DNA from: Clostridiaceae bacterium
GTDB lineage: Bacteria; Bacillota; Clostridia; Lachnospirales; Lachnospiraceae
Reading direction: 5' to 3'
Assembly (NCBI GenBank): GCA_018378255.1
Contig: JAGZXV010000014.1
Location: forward strand, 1 to 51,259
DNA: 51,259 nucleotides
The notes under the pieces were generated by a model, which was not told where the DNA came from, made no database searches, and saw only the letters and a program-made list of their open reading frames with translations. Positions 36,022 through 44,640 of the stretch are shown in pieces (the stretch's first letter is position 1; every line of letters starts with the position of its first letter). Both the position numbers and the translations under genes were made by a program.

Positions 36022-37314
36022 ATGAGTTTATCAACGGTAGGAGCCGTAACAGCATTTATAATTTTTGTTGCAGTTTTAGTAATTCCAAAACTTCCGAACT
36101 GGATGACTTTCGTGTGCATGGCGCCTGTGGTGGTGTTCTGCGGCACCATGAGTTCATCGGATGTTTTTGCAGTTTTAAATAACTCCAGCCTTCATTTAAT
36201 GATCATTATCTGCATGTTCAGCGGCATGATAGCCGCCACAGGTCTGGATATTGTGATCGGAAATGTGGTGGATAAGGCTACGAGAGGAGTGAGCGGTCAG
36301 AAACGGGATATGGTGATTTTCGGAATTCTCTATCTGATTTCCGGCGGCGTTTCCTTTGTGCTTCAAAACAGCTATGTGGCTATGGCATTTCTTCCGGTCA
36401 TTTTCAGCATTGCGAAGAAGACGAAAATCAGCCATTCCAAAATGATCCTGTTCATCATCTATGCCACAACCCTTGGCGGCGCCTGTACCCTGATCGGCAC
36501 GCCTACCAATATCTACGCCAATACGGCGCTGGAAGAGGCCGGGCCGGAGCTGTTCGGCATGTTCGATTTCATATGGGTGGGACTTCCGATCTTCATCATC
36601 GGCGGCCTCTATATGGTACTGATGAACCGCTGGTGCGCGTCCTATGATGAGGAAGTTCCGGGCAATGCGGATATGGAAATGGGCACATTGACGGCGGCCC
36701 ACAAGAAAAAACAGGCTGTGGTTGGAACCGGATTTGTGGTGTTTATCCTGGCTCTCATCATCGACAGCTTAAAGCTGGCAGTTGTCAATCCGCTTTTTAT
36801 CGGCTACGCCATGATCGCCCTCATCATCCTCACCGGACTGGTAACGCCGAAAGAAGCCTTATCTTCCATGGGATCGGAAATGATCATATTCTGTGCAGGA
36901 ATTAATCTGATCATAGCGGTTATGAAAAACAGCGGTCTTGGAGATATCTTCGGAAATACGGTGCTGAGCATTTTAGGAGATACCACTAATCTGTACCTGA
37001 TCACAGCCGTACTCTTTATCGGAGCCGCACTCATGACCCAGCTTATGAACAACATGGCAACTGCCGGCGTGCTGGCCCCCATAGGCATTTCCATTGCATC
37101 GGCCATGGGAGCGAACCCCCAGGCAATTGTGCTGGCCATCGCCATCGGAGCAGGATGTTCCTATCTGACGCCGATTGCGTCGGGAACCAACCAGACCCTG
37201 ATGATATTTACTAACTTAAAGTTCACAGATTTTGCTAAATTCGGCTGGCCTTTGGTTATCATCAGTTTTATCTGCTGCGTCGGCATTTTGCCGCTGGTAT
37301 TTCCATTTTTTTAG
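36022..37314 (+). CDS. SLC13/ArsB-superfamily anion transporter
   Basis: 430 residues, about 11-12 membrane helices. Two re-entrant-loop motifs of the DASS/ion-transporter superfamily are visible: TLIGTPTNIYANTAL near residue 160 and a matching SYLTPIASGTNQTLMIF near 385, each with the Ser/Thr-Asn pair that binds sodium and carboxylate. Members carry di- or tricarboxylates, sulfate or related anions. It has a good AGGAGG and starts at ATG 36022. It is divergent from LysR and is followed 18 bases later by a serine hydrolase on the same strand. Substrate unknown; a carboxylate is likely. Confidence 0.85.
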   Translation: MSLSTVGAVTAFIIFVAVLVIPKLPNWMTFVCMAPVVVFCGTMSSSDVFAVLNNSSLHLMIIICMFSGMIAATGLDIVIGNVVDKATRGVSGQKRDMVIFGILYLISGGVSFVLQNSYVAMAFLPVIFSIAKKTKISHSKMILFIIYATTLGGACTLIGTPTNIYANTALEEAGPELFGMFDFIWVGLPIFIIGGLYMVLMNRWCASYDEEVPGNADMEMGTLTAAHKKKQAVVGTGFVVFILALIIDSLKLAVVNPLFIGYAMIALIILTGLVTPKEALSSMGSEMIIFCAGINLIIAVMKNSGLGDIFGNTVLSILGDTTNLYLITAVLFIGAALMTQLMNNMATAGVLAPIGISIASAMGANPQAIVLAIAIGAGCSYLTPIASGTNQTLMIFTNLKFTDFAKFGWPLVIISFICCVGILPLVFPFF

Positions 37315-37332
37315 GTGAAGGGAGAATGTGTT

Positions 37333-38772
37333 ATGAAAAAGGAGCTTGTTCGTTCCTCGCCGGAGGAAGAGGGAATCGATTCCGGCCTGATCATGGATTT
37401 CCTGAATGAAATGGAAAAAGAAGGAGCGGAAATCCATGGTATCATGATTATCGCCGGTCAAAAGGTGGTTTTTGAAGCCTATAACGCCCCATACCGGGCG
37501 GATATCCCACATATTCTTCATTCCTATACAAAGACATTTACCAATACTGCCGTGGGCCTCGCTTATACCAATGGGCTGCTTGGGCTGGAGGATAAAGTGT
37601 TGTCCTATTTTCCCCAATATGCGGACGGGGCCAATGAATACTTGAAAGCGCTGACGCTGCGGGATCTGATTACCATGAGAAGCGGGCAGATCAGGGGGAT
37701 CGGCGGAAATGAATGGAGGCCTCTTGCCACAAGCTGGACCGACGCCTATTTTCAGGTCCCATGGACAGAAATGCCGGGAAAACGGTTCTTATATTCCAGT
37801 GGAAACAGCTATATCCTGTCTGCGGTGGTGCAGAAGGTCACGGGAAAAACCTGCTATGAATACCTGCAGGAACATCTGCTGCCGGAAATCGGGATTGGGG
37901 CGTTTACATGGCAGACCAGCCCGGAAGGCATCTGTTCCGGCGGAAACGGCATTTCCCTTTGTGTGGAAGATATGGCCCGTTTGGGATTGCTGTATCTGAA
38001 CGGGGGAAAATGGGATGGGAGACAGCTTCTGGCCCCGGAATGGGTGGAGATGGCTCTGGGATATAAAAACCCTGTGGACTTATCGGAAGGAGATACAGAA
38101 TATAATTTCCACTGGGAGCATACCGGAGATATCTGGGCAGCGACCGGTATGTTCGGACAGGGCAGCGTCATCATACCCAGACTGAATCTGGTGATCGGCA
38201 TGACGGCCGCAGACAGCCGCTATATGGCCACAAAAGGCGGACTGATCCAAAAAACGCTGGTGGACCCCATATTAAACCGGAGAAAAGAAGTGGATGATGG
38301 AAAATGGGAGATTTTGAAGAATAAAGGGATCAGAATGACGTTGGAAGGAAAATACCGATCCTCTTCAAAAGAGAAATTTCATGAAAGCGGGAGATATGAT
38401 TACCAGGTGGAGGATGAAACGGATGGAATACGGAGAATTATTTTAGAATTTTATAATAACCGGATTGATTTCTCCATGGAGGACCACAGAGGGTTCCATA
38501 GCGTAACCTGTGGCCTGGATCACTGGATCAGTTCCTCCACATCCATGACCGGCGGATACCTGCACCATCAGTATGAAATGGAAGAGCTGAAGGTTTCCGC
38601 AGCCGCATATTGGGAGACAGAAAATCTGTTGATGATGGAATGGAGATACCCGGAAATGGCATTTTGCGACCATGTGAAAATAGAGTTTTCTAATGAAGAA
38701 ATACGGATGAAACGATGGGTGAATATGAATTCGGAGGCATTGGAGAGGCCGGAAGTAAAAGGCCGGAAGTAA
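37333..38772 (+). CDS. Serine hydrolase of the beta-lactamase class C type
   Basis: 479 residues from ATG 37333 (GGGAGA nine bases upstream; a GTG at 37315 is in frame). The catalytic SxxK is SYTK in HILHSYTKTFTNTAVGLAYTNG, and YSSGNSYILS is the YxN-region motif of class C/esterase proteins. No signal peptide is seen, so it is cytoplasmic, unlike true beta-lactamases. It likely cleaves an ester or amide substrate brought in by the carrier upstream. The last codons are made of a 15-base tandem repeat that continues past the stop (see the repeat entry). Confidence 0.85.
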   Translation: MKKELVRSSPEEEGIDSGLIMDFLNEMEKEGAEIHGIMIIAGQKVVFEAYNAPYRADIPHILHSYTKTFTNTAVGLAYTNGLLGLEDKVLSYFPQYADGANEYLKALTLRDLITMRSGQIRGIGGNEWRPLATSWTDAYFQVPWTEMPGKRFLYSSGNSYILSAVVQKVTGKTCYEYLQEHLLPEIGIGAFTWQTSPEGICSGGNGISLCVEDMARLGLLYLNGGKWDGRQLLAPEWVEMALGYKNPVDLSEGDTEYNFHWEHTGDIWAATGMFGQGSVIIPRLNLVIGMTAADSRYMATKGGLIQKTLVDPILNRRKEVDDGKWEILKNKGIRMTLEGKYRSSSKEKFHESGRYDYQVEDETDGIRRIILEFYNNRIDFSMEDHRGFHSVTCGLDHWISSSTSMTGGYLHHQYEMEELKVSAAAYWETENLLMMEWRYPEMAFCDHVKIEFSNEEIRMKRWVNMNSEALERPEVKGRK

Positions 38773-38818
38773 AAAAGGCCGAGAATAAAAAAGGGCGGAA
38801 GTAAAAAGGCCGGAAAAC
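38747..38818 (+). repeat. Tandem repeat of a 14-16 base unit across a stop codon
   Basis: Units GGCCGGAAGTAAAA(AA) start at 38747, 38761, 38777, 38793 and (partial) 38808. Unit 3 reads GGCCGAGAATAAAAAA and unit 4 begins GGGCGG. The serine hydrolase stop TAA (38770-38772) lies in unit 2, so unit 1 and part of unit 2 encode its last residues (ending VKGRK). The partial fifth unit is the left arm of the terminator. Confidence 0.85.
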
Positions 38819-38874
38819 GCGCCTGAGGTTCGGTTTACAGATGAACCTCAGAGCATTTTCCGGCTGCCTGTTTT
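38808..38874 (+). terminator. Terminator of the SLC13-hydrolase unit
   Basis: GCCGGAAAA and CTGAGGTTC pair with GAACCTCAG and TTTTCCGGC around a 9-base loop (internal mismatch CGCG/AGCA), then CTGCCTGTTTTG. It also faces the end of the leftward methyltransferase gene at 38928 and can serve both. Confidence 0.75.
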
Positions 38875-38927
38875 GCATAACACTTCCTTCCGGCAGTGCT
38901 TCGGCTGGCATAGGTAAAAAGAATTTA

Positions 38928-39536
38928 TCATGTTTTCTGAACAATAATTTTATTTGATGCATGTAGATGACGTGGAACATCGGGGTGCTCATCTTCAAAT
39001 ACATAAGACTTAAATTCAATAATATCCCAATCCTTATATAATTCTTTGATTTCCCCATCCTCAGCAAGTCCAACCGCATAAGGAGCGATATCCGGTGTTG
39101 GAGGAACTTTATTTGTGAATAACTGAATGATATGAAAGCCACCCACAGCGGTATGTTCCTTCGCATTAATAATAAAGTCATTCCGATTCTCTCTGTCAAC
39201 AAAATGCAGAGTTCCAAATGACAGAATTAAATGATAAGATTTATCAAATTGATAAGAACATAAATCACCAATCCATGCATTGATGGATAAACCATCTGAC
39301 TGGGCCAGCCTTTTCAATTTCTTTATGGCATTTTCGGATAAATCGAAGGCATCTATATTAGAAAACCCCTGTCTCGCAAGGTATAATGAATTGATACCAT
39401 CACCGCAGCCGACATCAAGTATATTCCACGATTTGTTAAAGCGATGTTCATATTCGGTGATGGACTTATTAGGTTTTGAACGAAAAGTGAAAATACTATC
39501 ATTTTTATAGGTATCTTCCCAATAAGGTATATTCAT
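38928..39536 (-). CDS. Class I SAM-dependent methyltransferase
   Basis: 202 residues from ATG 39536, behind AGGAGG (the frame extends to 39581 into the gene upstream). Motif I is NILDVGCGDGINSLYLARQG; then IDAFDLSENAIKKLKRLA, ILSFGTLHFV (motif IV-like) and FHIIQLFTNKVPPTPD. The pattern resembles TehB-type and other small-molecule methyltransferases. It is read with the lipoprotein gene upstream, 10 bases apart. Cytoplasmic; the substrate is unknown. Confidence 0.87.
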   Translation of the reverse strand: MNIPYWEDTYKNDSIFTFRSKPNKSITEYEHRFNKSWNILDVGCGDGINSLYLARQGFSNIDAFDLSENAIKKLKRLAQSDGLSINAWIGDLCSYQFDKSYHLILSFGTLHFVDRENRNDFIINAKEHTAVGGFHIIQLFTNKVPPTPDIAPYAVGLAEDGEIKELYKDWDIIEFKSYVFEDEHPDVPRHLHASNKIIVQKT

Positions 39537-39546
39537 CAGGCCCCTC

Positions 39547-40587
39547 CTAATATATCTTCTCTGAAAACAAAACGCTTCCATCCATCCGATTCAAAAAATC
39601 CACCGTACCATCTTCCCGAACCGGCCCAAATCCTTTTGCGCCGCCATACAAGCTTTTTTCCTCTTCCGTCTGCGCCGTGTTCCCTGTTTTTTCACTGGGT
39701 TCTAAAACAAATGTCCCTTGTTTGTCGATAATTCCCCACTGTCCGCCTTGAACCAGGTGAAGGGTTATATTGCCTTCTTCCGTATAGGGCTGTAATTCCG
39801 CCCCTACCAAAACGCCTGCATATCCATTGGAGAAATCGGTCACCGCATCATATAGGAACGGCAGAATCAAAGAACCGTTTGTATCCAGATATCCGAATTT
39901 TCCCGTCTGCACTTCTTCCACGGGCAGAAAGCCGTCAGAGAACTGAGTGGTTACGCCTTCCCCGGCTGCCCGGACACCGTCCAATTGACTGATTAAATTG
40001 AAGTCGCAGTCATAGAAATGCAGGAATGCATTATGAAAGTTATCCACCATCAGGTTATCGCCTGCGACACTGATTTCGCTGCCGTTTTCAAAGCTCAGCA
40101 GCGGTTCATACATCTTATCAGGCTTTGCCACATACAGAGTGCCGTCATATTCATAGATCAGATAGTCACCGCAGCTATATCTTAAATTATCCCATCTTCG
40201 GACATCCAGCTTTTGTGATCCGTCCAAGGTTTCATAATAACGTGGTTCCACATCGTAATCCCTGTATTCTCCCCCGAATTTATCATATTTAATTTCTCCG
40301 GCCTCCACAACAGACTGCCATATATATTCACCCGTAATCAGATCGGGGACTTTTTGGATTTCAAGGCCGTTTTCAAAGGAGTATGCTTCCTCTTCTTCAG
40401 AAAATGAAGGTTCTGTCTCCGTCATCGCTTCCTGAGCCTTCAGCATGTCCTCAATAATAGAAGAAGGCTGGGGGTAGGTTTCCTCTTCTGCCTGGGGAAG
40501 AGTTTCCTCCGGCCTTTTGGGGAGACTGCAGGCGGACAGGGAAAGAAGGGCGGCAGCAGTTAATAATAAATGAGCGCTTCTCTTCAT
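39547..40587 (-). CDS. WG-repeat lipoprotein
   Basis: 346 residues with a signal peptide ending in lipobox LSAC (Cys20). A Pro/Glu-rich linker follows (residues 25-70). The body holds WG (Trp-Gly/Phe-Gly) repeats, clearest at GKFGYLDTNGSLILPFLYDAV near 220 and GQWGIIDKQGTFVLEP near 285, with the middle being a beta-propeller-like stretch. WG proteins are exported beta-structured proteins without a known activity. It starts a leftward pair with the methyltransferase. Its promoter region is shared with the rightward lipoprotein at 40874 and contains palindrome copy B. Confidence 0.82.
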   Translation of the reverse strand: MKRSAHLLLTAAALLSLSACSLPKRPEETLPQAEEETYPQPSSIIEDMLKAQEAMTETEPSFSEEEEAYSFENGLEIQKVPDLITGEYIWQSVVEAGEIKYDKFGGEYRDYDVEPRYYETLDGSQKLDVRRWDNLRYSCGDYLIYEYDGTLYVAKPDKMYEPLLSFENGSEISVAGDNLMVDNFHNAFLHFYDCDFNLISQLDGVRAAGEGVTTQFSDGFLPVEEVQTGKFGYLDTNGSLILPFLYDAVTDFSNGYAGVLVGAELQPYTEEGNITLHLVQGGQWGIIDKQGTFVLEPSEKTGNTAQTEEEKSLYGGAKGFGPVREDGTVDFLNRMDGSVLFSEKIY

Positions 40588-40740
40588 AGATTACCTTTCA
40601 TGATATCAAAATATTTTATCAATTATATCATATAGCCATAGGATAATGCTTGAAGGAATTTTTAAATATTCTTAATGTTTCATTCATTTTTTAAAGTGCG
40701 TAATATTATGATGGGAGAAACAGGCAGGATGGATGAATTT

Positions 40741-40788
40741 TACATCAAACGTGAAGGCATTTTCAAAAATGCCTTCACGTTTGATGTA
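40741..40788. repeat. 48-base near-perfect palindrome, copy B
   Basis: Two perfect 23-base arms around CA (arm start TACATCAAACGTGAAGGCAT). The central 34 bases match copy A at 31741-31778 in 33 positions. Imperfect symmetry continues outside (GATGAATTTT / AAAAAACTCATC). It sits between divergent genes, 21 bases before the -10 of the gene at 40874, and is followed by A, not T, on the + strand. Confidence 0.87.
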
Positions 40789-40805
40789 AAAAACTCATCA
40801 TAATA

Positions 40806-40814
40806 TGATATAAT
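40806..40814 (+). promoter_or_regulatory. Extended -10 promoter of the lipoprotein-GGDEF pair
   Basis: TGATATAAT is a perfect extended -10. No fair -35 hexamer stands 17-18 bases upstream because palindrome B ends there. It is 60 bases upstream of ATG 40874. The remaining 285-base intergenic region (40588-40873) is AT-rich with nothing else recognised. Confidence 0.55.
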
Positions 40815-40873
40815 ATATAAGTTAATACATATTAAACAAACGCGGCAGCTCACATGAATAAAGGAAACCATAT

Positions 40874-42304
40874 ATGAAGAAAAAAATAATCATACTGTCA
40901 ATCATCATCAGCCTGCTGACAGGAGCTCTCCTGACAGGCTGTTCCAAAAAGGAAACCGCCTTACTGAACCCCAACGAACCGGTGGTCATCACGTTATGGC
41001 ATGCTTATAACGCATATGCAAAGGCCGTTTTTGACAAACAAGTCCAGCTTTTTAACGACACCGTGGGTTTGGAAAAGGGAATTGTTGTGGACGCATATGG
41101 ATATGGAACCAGCGAGGAATTGGACGAGGCGCTATATAACTCCGCTAACTCTATGATTGGCGCCAGTCCTATGCCGGATCTCTTTACTGCATATCCGGAC
41201 AGCGCTTACCGCCTGGATCAGATCACGCCCCTGGCGGATCTGAATGCTTATTTCAGCGAAGAGGAACTGTCCGCATACCGGCCGGAATTTCTGCGGGAAG
41301 GAATCTGGGGAGAAGAAAATGCCCTGAAAATGATCCCCATCGCGAAATCCACCGAACTGCTTTTTGTAAATGGTACGGATTGGGATGTTTTTAAAGAAGA
41401 GACGGATATCACTGACAGCCATCTTTCCACATGGGAAGGGCTTGCAGAAGCGGCCCGCACCTACTATGAATGGTCAGGCGGAAAGCCGTTTTTAGGAATG
41501 AACAGTTATAATGACTTCGCTTTCTTAACTGCGGCCCAGCTGGGCATTGAACCTTATGAGATGGGCCAAGGGAAGGCGTCCGGGTTTTATTATCCGGAAG
41601 AAGCCGCAAAAAAGATCTGGGACGTTTATTATGTTCCACACATCATGGGGTGGTATAAAAGCCAGGTTTATAATCAGGATGGGGTGAAAAGCGGCAGCTT
41701 GATTAGTTACATCGGTTCATCGGCCGGAGCCGGTTATTTTCCGAACAATGTGATTCTGAATGAGAAAAATGAATATGAGATCGAGTGCAGGGTATTCCCC
41801 TATCCTGTTTTTGAGGGCGGTCACGAGTATATGACCCAGCGGGGAGCTAATATGGGCGTTTCAGCTTCGAGTGAGGCTCATGAATATGCCGCCGCCGAGT
41901 TTTTAAAATGGTTTACCGATCCGGAACAAAATATTGAATTTACCGTTTCCACAGGATATATTCCTGTAAAAAATGAAGCGCTGGCTTCCGTATCTGTACT
42001 TCTTGAACACGTAAAAGAGGAAGACAACAGCGAGGCGGTCAAAAAAAGTGCAGCGGCTGCCCTGGAAGCTATGAAAAAAGAAATATTTTACAGTAAGAAG
42101 GTATTTCCGGGATCATACCGATGTGATGAAGTGTTTAAAGAATCTTTAGAGCAGAAGGTGGAAATCGATTTATATGAACTGGAAGCGAGGACGGCCGGCG
42201 GAGAAAACCATGAGGCGGTTCAGGAAGAACTGGTCCGGGAAGATAATTTCAAAGAATGGTATCAAAGTCTTTTAAATGAAATGGCTGGTAGTATGGATGA
42301 ATAA
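40874..42304 (+). CDS. Extracellular solute-binding lipoprotein (family 1, orphan)
   Basis: 476 residues with a lipoprotein signal ending in LTGC. Family 1 binding-protein folds: VVITLWHAYNAYAKAVFDKQVQLFND, MPDLFTAYPDSAYRLDQITPLADLNAYFSEEE, IPIAKSTELLFVNGTDW, and the late MGVSASSEAHEYAAAEFLKWFTDPEQN. This is the UgpB/MalE-like class for sugars and related solutes. No permease or ATPase gene accompanies it. Instead the next gene, overlapping by a few codons, is a membrane diguanylate cyclase with an outside sensor, so this protein may present a ligand to that sensor. It has an extended -10 promoter. Confidence 0.88.
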   Translation: MKKKIIILSIIISLLTGALLTGCSKKETALLNPNEPVVITLWHAYNAYAKAVFDKQVQLFNDTVGLEKGIVVDAYGYGTSEELDEALYNSANSMIGASPMPDLFTAYPDSAYRLDQITPLADLNAYFSEEELSAYRPEFLREGIWGEENALKMIPIAKSTELLFVNGTDWDVFKEETDITDSHLSTWEGLAEAARTYYEWSGGKPFLGMNSYNDFAFLTAAQLGIEPYEMGQGKASGFYYPEEAAKKIWDVYYVPHIMGWYKSQVYNQDGVKSGSLISYIGSSAGAGYFPNNVILNEKNEYEIECRVFPYPVFEGGHEYMTQRGANMGVSASSEAHEYAAAEFLKWFTDPEQNIEFTVSTGYIPVKNEALASVSVLLEHVKEEDNSEAVKKSAAAALEAMKKEIFYSKKVFPGSYRCDEVFKESLEQKVEIDLYELEARTAGGENHEAVQEELVREDNFKEWYQSLLNEMAGSMDE

Positions 42305-44249
42305 GAAGAGAAGCGATACGATTGCATTTAAGCTGGCAATTGCATTTATTATCACAGCAGTTTTACAGAGCCTGCTGATATCATATCTTCTGATATCAGG
42401 AGGTGTGATAGAGCGCTCGAAAAGCAATGAATATAAGATCTTTTCAGAAAAAGTCAACGGACGCGCGGATAATCTGGAAAATGAGATGACCAATGTCTGG
42501 ACCAATTTTGAACTGTATACGAATCAGATCCGCCAGTATTTTACGGAAATGAGCAGCATTAACGGAGAAACAGACAAATCAGCCAACGAAATACTGGAAG
42601 ATATGGCTCCGGTCGTGATGGACGCTCTGTACTATACAAAAACAACAGGGGCATTTCTGATTCTGGAAAATGGGGCTGATGCGAAAAATACCCATCCCGC
42701 CGTCTATATCAGAAATGTGAACCCCGACAGGGCGGATGAGAAAAATTCTAATTTATATCTTCTTGCCGGCCCCTGGAGCGTTGCGGAAAAGATGAAGGTG
42801 GTGACGGATTCCAATTGGAGCCCCCGCCTTGCCCTCACTGAAAACAACGAGGATTTTTACGAAAAACCATTTCAAAATGTGGGAATCGCCCCGGTTGACC
42901 GCTGGCTGGGATATTGGAGCCATCCGTTTAAAGTGAAGCCGGAAGGGGAGGAAGTTATCACATACTCGATTCCCCTGACCGATAAAAAGGGAAAACCCAT
43001 CGGGGTTTTCGGTGTGGAGATTGCAGTGGATTATCTGTATAAATTCCTTCCGCCTTCAGATCTTCAGCCCATGGATTCTTATGGCTATTTTATAGGAACG
43101 GTTTCAGATGATGGGACAACGGTTGATGTGGTCGCGTCCCACGGAGCACTGCAAAGCAGGCTGTTCCATGGGGGAGAGACGCTGACCCTGAAAGAAGTGG
43201 ATGGACAGAATTCAGTCTATGCCTTGGAAGGCCACCGCAGCAGCAATACGATTTATAGCTGTATCAGTCCCATGAAGATGTATTATAATAATACGCCCTA
43301 TGACGGGGAGGAATGGTGCCTGGTGGGGCTGATGGAGAAGACGTTTTTGATGCAGCAGCCCGACAGAATCCAAAAAGTGCTGCTGATGGCATTTTTCCTC
43401 TCATTGTGCATCGGCACTGTGATCGCGGTTGTGGCCGGAAAATGGTTTACCAAACTGACCCGGGTGATCGAGCTGTCGGAAGTACAGGTTGGGGCATTTG
43501 AGATTAAAATGCGGACCAACAAGGTGTTCATGACCAACCAGATTCCCAAACTGCTGAATCTGAATAAAGAACAGCAGCGTGAATTTGAGAAGGATAAGCA
43601 CAAATTCTGGGATTTCTTAAAAGAGATCAATCAATCCAGGCCGGATGAGCCTAATTTGTACAGGATTATGATAGAGGGCGAAGAACACTGGCTGAGAATA
43701 ACCCAAAAGCAGGAAGAGGGGATCATCCGCGGCGTTGTTATGGACGTGACGGAAGAAGTGCTTCAAACAAGGGCGCTTAAAGAGGAACGGGATTATGACA
43801 GTCTGACCGGCGTGAAAAACAGGAGGGCATTTGAGCATGTGCAGGAAATCTGCAACGCCCAGTTGAACCGGGATTCCAACATGGTAGCTGTCATGTGTGA
43901 CTTAAACGAACTGAAGCAGGTGAATGACCGTTATGGCCACGATAAAGGAGATGAGTATATCCGCTATTCAGCCGGAGCCATATGTGAAGCATTTCCTTTT
44001 GGCGGGGTGTTCCGTGTGGGCGGCGATGAGTTTGTGGTGCTGATCGACAATATATCCGAGGAAGAAGTGAAGCGTGCGTGCAGCAGTCTGAGCGGGCGCA
44101 TGGAAGACTACAGGAAGAAAACAGGATTTAAGGCTGGCATTGCAGTCGGATATTCGTTTTATGATCCTGCCAGTGATAACGGGCTGGAAGAAACTCTGTT
44201 AAGGGCGGATGCGGCTATGTACAGACAAAAAAAAGAGATGAAATTTTAA
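42297..44249 (+). CDS. Membrane diguanylate cyclase with extracellular dCache-like sensor
   Basis: 650 residues from ATG 42297 (an in-frame ATG at 42276 is possible; neither has a strong ribosome site, which points to coupling with the preceding gene). Helix one is at residues 10-35, followed by an extracellular sensor of about 320 residues (dCache-like: EVITYSIPLTDKKGKPIGVFGVEIAVDYLYKFLP), then helix two near 365. A PAS-like segment (VGAFEIKMRTNKVFMTNQIPKLL) and the GGDEF domain follow, with DYDSLTGVKNRRAFE and the active-site RVGGDEFVVL. GGDEF is intact, so c-di-GMP synthesis is expected. The product-inhibition RxxD site is replaced by FPFG. A bidirectional terminator follows. Confidence 0.9.
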   Translation: MNKKRSDTIAFKLAIAFIITAVLQSLLISYLLISGGVIERSKSNEYKIFSEKVNGRADNLENEMTNVWTNFELYTNQIRQYFTEMSSINGETDKSANEILEDMAPVVMDALYYTKTTGAFLILENGADAKNTHPAVYIRNVNPDRADEKNSNLYLLAGPWSVAEKMKVVTDSNWSPRLALTENNEDFYEKPFQNVGIAPVDRWLGYWSHPFKVKPEGEEVITYSIPLTDKKGKPIGVFGVEIAVDYLYKFLPPSDLQPMDSYGYFIGTVSDDGTTVDVVASHGALQSRLFHGGETLTLKEVDGQNSVYALEGHRSSNTIYSCISPMKMYYNNTPYDGEEWCLVGLMEKTFLMQQPDRIQKVLLMAFFLSLCIGTVIAVVAGKWFTKLTRVIELSEVQVGAFEIKMRTNKVFMTNQIPKLLNLNKEQQREFEKDKHKFWDFLKEINQSRPDEPNLYRIMIEGEEHWLRITQKQEEGIIRGVVMDVTEEVLQTRALKEERDYDSLTGVKNRRAFEHVQEICNAQLNRDSNMVAVMCDLNELKQVNDRYGHDKGDEYIRYSAGAICEAFPFGGVFRVGGDEFVVLIDNISEEEVKRACSSLSGRMEDYRKKTGFKAGIAVGYSFYDPASDNGLEETLLRADAAMYRQKKEMKF

Positions 44250-44293
44250 AAAGCAGTTTGGCCGTTTTTGTAACGGATTTGAATTTAAAAAAT

Positions 44294-44324
44294 GCCCTGG
44301 ATTTGGACCAATCCAGGGCGTTTT
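44294..44324. terminator. Bidirectional terminator between GGDEF and spore coat genes
   Basis: GCCCTGGATT pairs with AATCCAGGGC around TGGACC. The right side runs into GTTTTG and the left side, on the minus strand, into ATTTTTTAAAT, so it can end transcripts from both directions. Confidence 0.85.
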
Positions 44325-44381
44325 GTTGTCCGTATTTCAATTTAATTTTTCCCGATGTAATCCCATCGGCTGAAGGAGTGT

Positions 44382-44627
44382 TTACATACCTGCAAACTGA
44401 TTCTTTACCTTCTGAATTTTCTGCTGTTCTGCCTGCTCTGTTGTATACCAGCCTTTTGCGGACATCTTTTGATAAATATCGTCCTGCATACACAGACTGT
44501 CTTCTAATGCCCGGTCAAAAACCTGATGCACGTTCTGGGTAGAAGATTCAATTGTGCCGTGAAGATATAAATCACAGACACCTTTGGTTGTCAGGAGAAG
44601 GTTCTCCATGATACATTTGTCATCCAT
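44382..44627 (-). CDS. CotF-type spore coat protein
   Basis: 81 residues, matching the spore coat protein F family (PF07875): CIMENLLLTTKGVCDLYLHGTIESSTQNVHQVFDRAL is the diagnostic helix pair, and MQDDIYQKMSAKGWYTTEQA closes the family core. It has no signal peptide and is made in the mother cell during sporulation. It begins at ATG 44627 behind AAGGAGG and lies 13 bases after the small gene at 44641. Family members are usually longer, but small forms of this size are common in Clostridia. It shows the host can form spores. Confidence 0.85.
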   Translation of the reverse strand: MDDKCIMENLLLTTKGVCDLYLHGTIESSTQNVHQVFDRALEDSLCMQDDIYQKMSAKGWYTTEQAEQQKIQKVKNQFAGM

Positions 44628-44640
44628 TCCGGTTTCCTCC

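Noticed and set aside
37333..38772. True class C beta-lactamase
   Set aside because: Has the SxxK and YxN-type motifs but no signal peptide and sits in a transporter unit, so an esterase/amidase-type hydrolase is more likely.
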